Below are positions 56,358-64,000 of a stretch of DNA of 64,000 bases, piece after piece. Each line of letters begins with the position of its first letter. Position 1 is the first letter of the stretch. The stretch covers positions 7,138,501-7,202,500 of the forward strand of contig NZ_CP139972.1 in NCBI RefSeq assembly GCF_034424315.1. The letters run 5' to 3'. The DNA comes from Chitinophaga sancti. GTDB lineage: Bacteria; Bacteroidota; Bacteroidia; Chitinophagales; Chitinophagaceae. The notes under the pieces are model-generated. The model saw only the letters and a program-made list of their open reading frames with translations. It made no database searches and was not told the origin of the DNA. The translations under genes were made by a program, and so were the position numbers.

Positions 56358-56542
56358 GGGGGAATTAATAAAAGACAAAAAAGTATTTTATTCATTTTGA
56401 ATTTAACCAGGTTGGCTGCCGGCTATTTTTGAATCCCCCCGGAAGATCCGGGTAATTTTTGGGGTAATAAGAAATTGAATGGAGATGATTAACCGGGGAT
56501 TTTATTTCTGTATTTTTAAGTGTAGCGTTTACAATCAATTCC

Positions 56543-58792
56543 ATGTTATATAGACTTTTGTTATCCTGTTTACTACTTAATTGTTTACAAACGAATGCCC
56601 AGCTTGTGTGGACAAGCCAAAGCCTGCATGCAGGGGAATCGATGCCCTGCGGTGGGGGAGATATCGGTTTGAATGTATGGGTAGAAAAAGGAGATCTCCT
56701 TTTTTATTTATCCCGTAGCGGCACCTTTGATGAGAATAATGCCATGCTGAAAATGGGCAGGGTAAGGGTGCATGTAGACGGACAACCTTTTGATAAAGGG
56801 GATTTTCGCCAGGAATTGCATTTGCAGGATGGGAGTGTGATTGTAAGTGGTGGCGGCGTGAAGATGGTATTGTGGGTGGATGTATTTCACCCGGTGGTGC
56901 ATGTGAATATGACGAGTAAAACTGCCCTGCGGATGAGTGCAACGTATGAATCGTGGAGATATGAAGATCATGTGATCACTGATGCGGTGGAGTGCAGGGC
57001 AAATTCATATAAAGTGTTGCAGGCATTTCCAATTACAACTTACAAAGACAGTATTTCTTTTGTGGGGAACAGGGTACAGTTTTATCATCGTAACAGGGAT
57101 GACCAGGAAGATATTTTTGATTATACCGTGCGCATGGAAGGCATGTCTTCCGTGAAGGATCAGTTATATAATCCCATACGGCATAATACTTTTGGCGGCA
57201 GCATGCAGGGAAATGGGATGATAGCAGGCGGTCATACCCATGGGCAGTATGCGGATACGAAATATCGTGGCTGGGAATTAAGAACTGCCAGGCCGGTGAA
57301 ATCACAGGAAATAACTGTTGGATTGCATGTAGCACAGACACCTACAATAGCAGCGTGGGAAAAAGAGTTGCGGGCATTGACAAAGGAACCTGTGTATACA
57401 CCGGAGCCGGTATCAATAACAATATCAAATGCCCCTGCTCTGGAGCAGCGAAGTAGTATCAAATGGTGGCAACAATTCTGGCAGCGTAGTTATGTTCATT
57501 GTGATTCGCTCGGTGCAAATTATGAGTTATTCCGGTACCTGTTAGCCTGCAATGCATTTGGGAAATGGCCGACTAAATTCAATGGTGGCCTGTTCACTTT
57601 TGATCCCTGTTATGTAGATAGTACGAAACATTTTTCCCCTGATTTCAGGGCATGGGGTGGGGGCACGATGACTGCACAAAACCAGCGGCTTGTGTATTTC
57701 CCTATGTTGAAAAACGGAGATGGGGAAATGCTGAAAGCACAATTTGATTTTTATCTGCGCATGCTGCACAATGCATCTTTGCGTAGCAGGGTATACTGGA
57801 ACCATGGCGGGGCCTGCTTTACGGAGCAGATAGAAAATTTCGGTCTGCCGAATGTAACCGAGTATCATCCTAAACGGCCTGCGGGTACTGATCCCGGGGT
57901 AGAGTACAATAAGTGGCTGGAGTACGAATGGGAAACTGTATTTGAATTTTGCCTGATGATGCTGGACCAGCAGCAATATGAGGGGCTGGGGATCCGGCCA
58001 TATCTTCCTTTTATAGATAGTTGTCTATCATTTTACGATGCACATTATCACAACTTTGATGCACAGGGGCATTATATTTTTTATCCTACTTCTGCAGCGG
58101 AAACCTATAAGCTGACTTATAATTCTACGACGGTGATTGCAGCGATGCAAACCATTTTGAAAAGATTGCAGGTTGTTGCTGCCCATCCAAAATGGGATAC
58201 AATGCTGGCGCATTTACCACCTGTTCCTTTAGGAGAATATGAAGGGCATACGATTATCCTGCCTGCAGAGAAATGGGATCGTATTCAAAACAGGGAAACG
58301 CCACAACTCTATCCTGTTTTTCCCTGGGGCATTTATGGCATTGGCAAACCCGGGCTGGATATTGCTATCAATACTTACAGGTACGATCCACAAGCCAAAG
58401 CACAATGGGATTACGCCGGCTGGAAGCAGTATTCCATTTTCGCTGCCAGGCTGGGATTGACAGCAGATGCTGCCAGCTTAAGTGCACTGAAACTCAAAGC
58501 CGGGCTGCATCGTTTTCCTGCCTTCTGGGGGCCGGGTTTTGACTGGACACCGGATCATAACTGGGGAGGATCGGCCATGATTGGGGTACAGGAAATGCTG
58601 CTACAAACTGATGACAGGAAGATCTATTTATTACCCGCATGGCCAAAGGAATGGGATGTCTCTTTCAAATTGCATGCACCCTATCAGACAACGGTGGAGG
58701 CTGTCGTGAAAGGCGGAAAGGTACTTTCCCTAAAGGTGAGACCAGCAGCAAGGGCAAAAGATGTGATCTATCCAAACTGGGGTGGCATATGA
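56543..58792 (+). CDS. DUF5703-type secreted glycosidase-like protein
   Basis: A 749-residue protein with signal peptide (ending TNAQ). The N-terminal beta domain reads MPCGGGDIGLNVWVEKGDLL and FYLSRSGTFDENNAMLKMGR, the DUF5703 pattern. A helical (alpha/alpha) toroid region follows (about 310-680; FGKWPTKFNGGLFTFDP, RLVYFPMLKNGD), with a C-terminal beta part. The overall plan is like GH95 and related inverting families. The substrate is unknown. The alpha-amylase gene starts 25 nt later. Confidence 0.75.
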   Translation: MLYRLLLSCLLLNCLQTNAQLVWTSQSLHAGESMPCGGGDIGLNVWVEKGDLLFYLSRSGTFDENNAMLKMGRVRVHVDGQPFDKGDFRQELHLQDGSVIVSGGGVKMVLWVDVFHPVVHVNMTSKTALRMSATYESWRYEDHVITDAVECRANSYKVLQAFPITTYKDSISFVGNRVQFYHRNRDDQEDIFDYTVRMEGMSSVKDQLYNPIRHNTFGGSMQGNGMIAGGHTHGQYADTKYRGWELRTARPVKSQEITVGLHVAQTPTIAAWEKELRALTKEPVYTPEPVSITISNAPALEQRSSIKWWQQFWQRSYVHCDSLGANYELFRYLLACNAFGKWPTKFNGGLFTFDPCYVDSTKHFSPDFRAWGGGTMTAQNQRLVYFPMLKNGDGEMLKAQFDFYLRMLHNASLRSRVYWNHGGACFTEQIENFGLPNVTEYHPKRPAGTDPGVEYNKWLEYEWETVFEFCLMMLDQQQYEGLGIRPYLPFIDSCLSFYDAHYHNFDAQGHYIFYPTSAAETYKLTYNSTTVIAAMQTILKRLQVVAAHPKWDTMLAHLPPVPLGEYEGHTIILPAEKWDRIQNRETPQLYPVFPWGIYGIGKPGLDIAINTYRYDPQAKAQWDYAGWKQYSIFAARLGLTADAASLSALKLKAGLHRFPAFWGPGFDWTPDHNWGGSAMIGVQEMLLQTDDRKIYLLPAWPKEWDVSFKLHAPYQTTVEAVVKGGKVLSLKVRPAARAKDVIYPNWGGI

Positions 58793-58817
58793 TTTGATTT
58801 ATCCCAGTTATCCCCAA

Positions 58818-60320
58818 ATGGATAGCACTAATATGCAAAACGGTACGATGATCCAGTATTTCCACTGGTATACTCCCGCAGATGGTAGTTTATGGAAAGA
58901 AGTGAAGAACAATGCAAAGGCCCTTGCAGCTATGGGCATCAATGCGGTATGGTTACCCCCGGCTTATAAGGGCGCAGATGGCGCGAACAGCCATGGTTAC
59001 GATGTGTATGATAAGTACGACCTGGGCGAATTTGACCAGAAAGGATCGGTACGCACCCGCTTTGGTACCAAAGATGAATACCTTGCTGCTGCCAAAGCGA
59101 TCCAGGAAGCAGGTATGCAGCTATACATCGATGTAGTGGCTAATCACCTGATAGGTGCGGATGAAACGGAGAAAGTAATGGTACGGAAAGTAGACCCTGA
59201 GAACCGGAATGAGTTCATATCTGAACCATACGAAATAGAAGCTTACACTAAATTCACCTTTCCCGGCAGGAAAGGTACATATTCACAGTTTATATGGGAT
59301 CACCGTTGTTTTACGGGTATTGACTATGCTGCAGACACGCAGGAGACGGGGATCTTTACCATCCAGAATGAATATGGCGAAGGCTGGGAAGATGTGGTGG
59401 ATAATGAAAAAGGCAATTTCGATTACCTGATGGGAGCAGATGTGGAATTCAGGAATCCCGAAGTGAGGGAAGAGTTTAGAAGATGGGGAGAATGGTATTA
59501 TAATACGGTGAAATTTGATGGTTTCAGGCTGGATGCGGTGAAGCATATTACCCCTCATTTTTTCAGGGAATGGCTGGAGCAGATGCGGGCGCATACAGGC
59601 CAGGAAATGTTTGCTGTAGGGGAGTACTGGGCTCCCGGGCAATTGGAACTCTTACTGAAATATATAGATGCGACAGCCGGTAAGATGTCATTGTTTGATT
59701 CTTCCCTGCATCACAACCTGCACCAGGCATCAAAGAGTGGAAAGGATTATGACCTGAGTAAGATACTGGATGATTCACTGGTAGCCTGCAAGCCTTTCCT
59801 GGCAGTAACGGTAGCAGGTAATCATGATACACAGCCATTGCAGGCACTGGAGGCACCGCTGGACGACTGGTTTAAGCCACTGGCTTATGCATTGATCCTG
59901 CTGAGAGAGCATGGGTATCCCTGTGTGTTCTATGCGGATTTATATGGCGCAGAATACACTGATAAGGACCGGGAGGGTAATGACTGTCATATCCTGATTG
60001 CGCCCGTTTTAGGGCTGGATAAATTGATTTCTGCGAGGGATAAATATGCATATGGTATGCAGCGTGATTATTTCGACCATCCGAATTGTATAGGGTGGAC
60101 AAGAGAAGGAGATGATGAACACGCAGGTTCGGGATGTGCGGTGGTGATGAGTAACGGAGAGGAAGGCAATAAGCACATGGAGATAGGAAAGCGGCATGCT
60201 GGTAAGAAATTTCGGGATATTACGGGTAGCAGGGAAGAGGAAATTACTGTGAATGAAGAAGGATGGGCGGAGTTTACTTGTGGGGCAGGGTCGGTAGCAG
60301 TGTGGGCGGAGGCGCAGTAA
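58818..60320 (+). CDS. Cytoplasmic alpha-amylase (GH13, subfamily 5 type)
   Basis: I start at the ATG at 58818 (500 residues); an upstream start at 58782 would overlap the previous gene. There is no signal peptide, so it acts inside the cell. The first block is NGTMIQYFHWYTPADGSLWK. Catalytic residues are D239 in GFRLDAVKH, E269 in AVGEYW and D337 in AGNHDTQ. The long B domain and calcium-type region (AHTGQE..) fit the GH13_5 subfamily (liquefying amylase-like). It would break internal glucans, with MalQ handling the short products. Confidence 0.93.
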   Translation: MDSTNMQNGTMIQYFHWYTPADGSLWKEVKNNAKALAAMGINAVWLPPAYKGADGANSHGYDVYDKYDLGEFDQKGSVRTRFGTKDEYLAAAKAIQEAGMQLYIDVVANHLIGADETEKVMVRKVDPENRNEFISEPYEIEAYTKFTFPGRKGTYSQFIWDHRCFTGIDYAADTQETGIFTIQNEYGEGWEDVVDNEKGNFDYLMGADVEFRNPEVREEFRRWGEWYYNTVKFDGFRLDAVKHITPHFFREWLEQMRAHTGQEMFAVGEYWAPGQLELLLKYIDATAGKMSLFDSSLHHNLHQASKSGKDYDLSKILDDSLVACKPFLAVTVAGNHDTQPLQALEAPLDDWFKPLAYALILLREHGYPCVFYADLYGAEYTDKDREGNDCHILIAPVLGLDKLISARDKYAYGMQRDYFDHPNCIGWTREGDDEHAGSGCAVVMSNGEEGNKHMEIGKRHAGKKFRDITGSREEEITVNEEGWAEFTCGAGSVAVWAEAQ

Positions 60321-60486
60321 AGGTGCTGTGTGGAACTGCATTAAAAATCGTTCAAGAGGAATGGGATCTTTCTTAATCAGGGGGGTAAATAGGGTGCCTG
60401 CATAATTGGGGAAAGAGCGGTAATTGGATGGAAGGTAATAGGCAGCGGCTAAAACTTTTTATCTTTACGCTCTCTAAACCTGAATT

Positions 60487-62007
60487 ATGACCAAAATCCT
60501 TTGTCTCTCTTTGGTGCTGTCATGCAGCATACTCAGCCAATTAAAAGCACAGAATAAAGAATTTAAAAACGATGCACCGGTGTCTCCCAGCCGGATCCTG
60601 AAAATTGATTCTGCCGTTGTTACTCATCATGAAGTTACTATCAAAGGGCAGCGCGTACCTTATGCAGCGACTGCGGGTAGTATGCCTATATGGGATGAAG
60701 AGGGGCGCCCGGTAGCTGGTGTGTTTTATACTTATTACGAAAGAGAAGATATCCGGGATAAGTCAGACCGCCCATTGGTGATCTCTTTTAATGGTGGTCC
60801 CGGTACGCCTTCTGTTTGGATGGAAATAGGGTATACGGGACCCCGGTTGCTCAACATCGATGATGAAGGGTACCCGGTGCAGCCTTTTGGAATGCGTGAC
60901 AATCCGAATTCTATCCTGGATGTTGCAGACATTGTATATGTGGATCCTGTGAATACTGGCTATTCCCGCCCGGTGAGCAAAGAAGTTCCCGGTTCCCGCT
61001 TTTACGGTGTGAATGCGGATATTAAATACCTCGCGGAGTGGATCAATACTTTCGTAACCCGCAAGGGCCGCTGGGCTTCTCCTAAATTCCTGATCGGGGA
61101 GAGCTATGGTACTACCCGTGTATCGGGTTTAGCTCTGGAACTGCAGGATGAACAATGGATGTACCTGAATGGGGTGATCCTGGTGTCTCCAACCGAGTTG
61201 GGTATTGAACGTAGTGGACCATTGGACCAGGCGCTAAGCCTGCCTTACTATGCAGCGACTGCATGGTATCATAAAAAACTCCCTGCCGATCTGCAATCCA
61301 AAGACCTGAATGATGTATTGCCTGAAGTAGAAAACTTTACAATCAACGAACTGGTACCCGCTATTTCAAGGGGTGGTTCCCTGGAGGATGCACAGCGCAA
61401 GGCACTGGCGCAACGCATGAGCCGCTACAGTGGCTTGTCTGCACAGGTGTTTATGGAAAATAACCTGGTGGTTCCTTTTAATTTATTCTGGAAAGAGCTG
61501 CTGCGTGAGCAGGGCTTTACCATTGGTCGCCTGGATTCAAGGTATAAGGGATTGGATAAACAGAATGCAGGGAATAAGCCTGATTACAATGCGGAACTGA
61601 CTGCATGGTTACAGGCGTTTACACCGGCTATCAACATTTACCTGCGCGATGAGCTGGCGTATAAAACAGACCTGAAGTATAACATGTTCGGACAGGTATG
61701 GCCATGGGATAACCAGAATAATAAGACGGGGGAAAACCTGCGCCAGGCCATAGCACAGAATCCTTTCCTGCATCTGCTGGTACAATCCGGTTATTATGAC
61801 GGGGCTTGTGACTACTTTAATGCAAAGTATAGCATCTGGCAACTGGATCCTGGTGGTAAGCTGAAGAACCGTATTAAATGGGAGGGTTACAGAAGCGGCC
61901 ATATGATGTACCTGCGCAAGGATGATCTGGCTACAGCTACTGAGAATCTCAGGAAGTTTATTAAAGAGGCGACACCAGCAAAGGGTACGCCGGCAAAATA
62001 TGAGTAA
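60487..62007 (+). CDS. S10 family serine carboxypeptidase, secreted
   Basis: A 506-residue protein with signal peptide (ending LKAQ). S206 in IGESYGTTR is the nucleophile, D438 in YYDGACDYF and H472 in YRSGHMMYL complete the triad; FNGGPGTPSVW is the oxyanion block of S10. S10 enzymes trim C-terminal residues at acid pH. Probably periplasmic. It stands alone. Confidence 0.92.
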   Translation: MTKILCLSLVLSCSILSQLKAQNKEFKNDAPVSPSRILKIDSAVVTHHEVTIKGQRVPYAATAGSMPIWDEEGRPVAGVFYTYYEREDIRDKSDRPLVISFNGGPGTPSVWMEIGYTGPRLLNIDDEGYPVQPFGMRDNPNSILDVADIVYVDPVNTGYSRPVSKEVPGSRFYGVNADIKYLAEWINTFVTRKGRWASPKFLIGESYGTTRVSGLALELQDEQWMYLNGVILVSPTELGIERSGPLDQALSLPYYAATAWYHKKLPADLQSKDLNDVLPEVENFTINELVPAISRGGSLEDAQRKALAQRMSRYSGLSAQVFMENNLVVPFNLFWKELLREQGFTIGRLDSRYKGLDKQNAGNKPDYNAELTAWLQAFTPAINIYLRDELAYKTDLKYNMFGQVWPWDNQNNKTGENLRQAIAQNPFLHLLVQSGYYDGACDYFNAKYSIWQLDPGGKLKNRIKWEGYRSGHMMYLRKDDLATATENLRKFIKEATPAKGTPAKYE

Positions 62008-62016
62008 ATCCTTCAG

Positions 62017-62085
62017 GGGTGCCTCAAAAGTAAATTGTAACCTGGTTTCTGACTGTTAACAATTTACTTTTGAGATACCCTTTTC
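62017..62085. repeat. Long-stem hairpin, probable terminator (repeat family copy 3)
   Basis: Arms 62017-62038 and 62059-62080 match at 20 of 22 positions, with a 20-nt spacer and a T-rich end. The arm GGGTGCCTCAAAAGTAAATT matches the copy at 10535 in GGGTG and TCAAAAGTAA. It can end the S10 transcript. Confidence 0.75.
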
Positions 62086-62099
62086 CTTTTTATAACACT

Positions 62100-62669
62100 A
62101 TGGAAAGACTGCTACAACATGTACAACGTTATGTAGAATTAGACAGCGAAGAACAGGAGTTGTTATTGTCCTGCATGCGCTATGTAGAGGTGAGGAAGAA
62201 AACACATTTGCTGAAACAGGGTAAGATTTGCACGGCAAGATATTTTGTATTGAAGGGATTGTTGCGCCAGTATATCATTGGTGAAAACGGGGCGGAGCAA
62301 ATCACGCATTTTGCCCTGGAGAACTGGTGGGTGGCGGATTATGATAGCCTGGACAGGCAACAGCCTTCGGAGTTTTGCATACAGGCAGTAGAGCCGTCTG
62401 AATTGCTGGTATTGGATAAGGAGATGGAAGAAGAATTATTTAAGAAATTGCCTAAGATGGAGCGGTATTTCAGGCTGGTATTACAGCGGTCATATGCTGC
62501 TTCGATGATGCGGATCAAGTATATTTTTACGACGGGCGGGGAGGAGAGATATAATCATTTTAATAGTTTGTTTCCTGAATTTATACAACGTATACCCCAA
62601 TATATGTTAGCTTCCTACCTGGGTTTCAGTGCCGAGTTTCTAAGTAAAATAAGGGCTAAGCGATCTTGA
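62100..62669 (+). CDS. Crp/Fnr-family regulator
   Basis: A 189-residue protein starting at the ATG at 62100 (a TTG at 62070 lacks support). The cNMP-binding fold is visible (KTHLLKQGKICTARYFVLKG, LLRQYIIGENG). The C-terminal HTH is short: MLASYLGFSAEFLSKIRAK. Ligand residues are not conserved enough to tell what it senses. The AhpD-like gene follows after 65 nt and is the likely target. Confidence 0.85.
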   Translation: MERLLQHVQRYVELDSEEQELLLSCMRYVEVRKKTHLLKQGKICTARYFVLKGLLRQYIIGENGAEQITHFALENWWVADYDSLDRQQPSEFCIQAVEPSELLVLDKEMEEELFKKLPKMERYFRLVLQRSYAASMMRIKYIFTTGGEERYNHFNSLFPEFIQRIPQYMLASYLGFSAEFLSKIRAKRS

Positions 62670-62734
62670 ACTAGTTCAAGAATTTCAGGGGTGATCCTGA
62701 TGCAACTTTGTGTTAACAACAAAAACATAAAGAA

Positions 62735-63172
62735 ATGCAAAACAGAATTAACCTTGGTAAAGTAGAACCTGAAGCGTATAAAGTCATGATGGCTTTTGAG
62801 AATTATTTACTTGGTACGAAACTGACTCTTATTCAGCGTGAATTAATTAAGATCAGGGCTTCACAGATAAATGGGTGTGCATATTGCCTGGATATGCATG
62901 CGAAGGATGCGCGTAATCTGGGTGAAACGGAGCAGCGAATCTATACTTTGTCTGCCTGGAGAGAAACGCCGTTTTTTACTGCGGAAGAGAGGGCTATACT
63001 GGCGCTGGTGGAGGAAGTGACAGAGATCAGCAAGGGGCATGTGAAGGATGAGACGTATGCGGCGGCAGCGAAGGTGTTGGATGAACAGACGATTGCACAG
63101 GTGATTATGGCAACGATTGTGATAAATAGCTGGAACAGGATTGGGATTTCAACGAATATGCAGCCAGAATAA
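62735..63172 (+). CDS. Carboxymuconolactone decarboxylase / AhpD-like protein
   Basis: A 145-residue helical protein. INGCAYCLDMHAKDARNLG contains the CxxC...H active-site motif of AhpD-like peroxidase partners. LSAWRETPFFTAEERAILAL follows. In Bacteroidota this type is often controlled by a neighbouring Crp/Fnr-like gene, as here. A very strong terminator follows. Confidence 0.9.
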   Translation: MQNRINLGKVEPEAYKVMMAFENYLLGTKLTLIQRELIKIRASQINGCAYCLDMHAKDARNLGETEQRIYTLSAWRETPFFTAEERAILALVEEVTEISKGHVKDETYAAAAKVLDEQTIAQVIMATIVINSWNRIGISTNMQPE

Positions 63173-63174
63173 AA

Positions 63175-63229
63175 ATATGCACGAAAATGCCCATTCTGCC
63201 TTTGGTGGAATGGGCATTTTCGTGCGTAT
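63175..63229 (+). terminator. Strong bidirectional terminator hairpin
   Basis: A perfect 18-bp stem (63179-63196 with 63208-63225, core GAAAATGCCCATTC) has an 11-nt loop, and the flanks AATA and TATT extend it. Confidence 0.85.
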
Positions 63230-63579
63230 TGCAATTTCAGTTAGCGGCCGGATGGCATTATTTTATTAAGCATCCGGCAGGGGGTAGTTGCTTTTGATCT
63301 TTGAGCCGGGGGGCTGAGTTCAGAAGGGAATGGGTAGGCGGTCACCGCTTCCATGGTGTAATGTTGGCCATATACCATGGATGCGAAGCACAGATAAACG
63401 CTGTTAGTAAAGATGGTTTGTGCAGGCATTATCTGGTTTACAATGGTGGCCAGGATGGCGGCGGGGCTAAGATAATGTCAATTCTCAAAGAATGCAGCTA
63501 AACATCGCTGAGGCATGATACGTCAGCGGTGTTTAGTTGTGGACCTGCATTAATTAATCAAAAACCAATTACTGTGGAA
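63230..63579. other. Intergenic stretch with an inverted repeat
   Basis: About 350 nt without a supported gene. A short minus-strand frame (63241-63429, 62 residues) shows no family. At 63498-63536 CTAAACATCGCTGA pairs with its complement over an 11-nt loop, 44 nt after the response regulator stop; it lacks a T-run. Confidence 0.45.
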
Positions 63580-64000
63580 TTAAGATTTTTGTTGCTGGAT
63601 AATGTTCCTGATCACGAATTCGGTGAGTGCGTTACGGCCGGCAACACCTAGTTTACCGGCAATTCTGTAGCGATGATTCTCGATTGTGCGGATAGACACG
63701 CCCAGTTCTTCTGCCATTTGCCTGGTACTTTTACCTTCAGCGATCATTTTGATGATTCTGTTCTCAGCTTTACCCAATCTGTGATACAAGGTTTGTTGTG
63801 CAGTGTTGGGATTAGCCAGTGAGACGGTACTAGTTTCTTCAGGTGGTCTGACATGGTTAAATTTAGCGAAGCGGCCCAGGCGGGAACGGATACTGAGGAG
63901 TAGATCCCGTTTTCGGAAGGGTCTGGCCAGGTAGTCGTCGGCGCCCAGGTTCATGGCCATACGCATCTCCTGCCGGTTGTCCCGCAAGCTGATGAATATG
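63580..64000 (-). CDS. Response regulator with LuxR-type HTH, 5' end cut by the window edge
   Basis: The minus-strand frame is open to the right edge. It begins IFISLRDNRQEM, then NLGADDYLARPFRKRDLL, the end of a receiver domain including the switch Thr/Ser region and the K/R-P-F block. LuxR-type HTH: LGKAENRIIKMIAEGKSTRQ, then LGVSIRTIENHRYRI. The phosphoacceptor Asp lies beyond 64000. A short start inside the frame is false. The partner kinase is outside the window. Confidence 0.88.
   Translation of the reverse strand, partial: IFISLRDNRQEMRMAMNLGADDYLARPFRKRDLLLSIRSRLGRFAKFNHVRPPEETSTVSLANPNTAQQTLYHRLGKAENRIIKMIAEGKSTRQMAEELGVSIRTIENHRYRIAGKLGVAGRNALTEFVIRNIIQQQKS

Noticed and set aside
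63241-63429. 62-residue minus-strand frame near the right end
   Set aside because: Low-complexity composition, no family and no start context; could be decay of something older.

Overview
The window looks like a chromosome segment of a Bacteroidota soil saprophyte, most likely a Chitinophaga-like member of the Chitinophagaceae. The grounds are TonB-dependent receptors with carboxypeptidase-regulatory N-termini, a gliding-type C-terminal secretion domain, promoters with a TAnnTTTG -7 box, many secreted glycoside hydrolases and weak ribosome binding sites. The organism is inferred from gene content; nothing in the window names a species.

Layout. 0-2.5 kb: a GH92 mannosidase cut by the left edge, preceded by a promoter- and terminator-bounded tract of degenerate tRNA-like modules. 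2.5-12.9 kb: a WGR-like/propeller protein, a SPOR-like secreted protein, GH31, a HopJ-family protein, GH2 and an S9 peptidase. 13.0-21.1 kb: a RiPP-type gene cluster. In transcription order (minus strand) it has an outer-membrane beta-barrel receptor, a 57-residue precursor with a Gly-Gly leader and a His-rich core, a stem-loop, two paralogous JmjC/cupin-fold oxygenases and a C39-peptidase ABC exporter. A small XRE regulator lies divergently upstream. 21.4-30.4 kb: a TonB siderophore-type receptor and a three-gene RND efflux operon. 30.5-33.7 kb: an AbiE-type toxin-antitoxin pair with an operator array next to a decayed PepSY membrane gene. 33.9-39.7 kb: a large adhesin-like secreted protein, a cysteine-free alkyltransferase-like protein and a GH5 lipoprotein with a ricin lectin. 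40.1-45.1 kb: a two-gene putative defence module (SAP repeats plus a BrxD-like ATPase, and an Lhr-type helicase). 45.4-49.4 kb: MalQ, a NUDIX-type regulator and a sugar permease. 49.6-53.0 kb: a DUF1361 protein, a ferritin-like protein, an ABC ATPase and a methyltransferase. 53.2-56.3 kb: a nitric-oxide detoxification set (qNOR, truncated haemoglobin, Rrf2 regulator). 56.5-64 kb: a DUF5703 protein, a cytoplasmic alpha-amylase, an S10 peptidase, a Crp/Fnr regulator with an AhpD-like protein, and a response regulator cut by the right edge.

How the genes work together. Secreted GH92, GH31, GH2, GH5 and DUF5703 enzymes would release sugars outside or in the periplasm. The FucP/GluP-type permease imports hexoses, and cytoplasmic alpha-amylase and MalQ handle alpha-glucans. 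The most original part is the RiPP cluster: two HxD...H oxygenases beside a peptide whose predicted mature part holds seven histidines suggests oxidised histidine or aspartate residues, possibly in a metal-binding product. The second is the helicase/ATPase pair, which resembles the brxD-brxHI part of BREX but stands alone here.

Intergenic DNA is rich in short repeats. There are three long-stem hairpins with a shared CAAAAGTAA-like core, and several degenerate tandem repeats, some of which begin inside the last codons of the gene before them.
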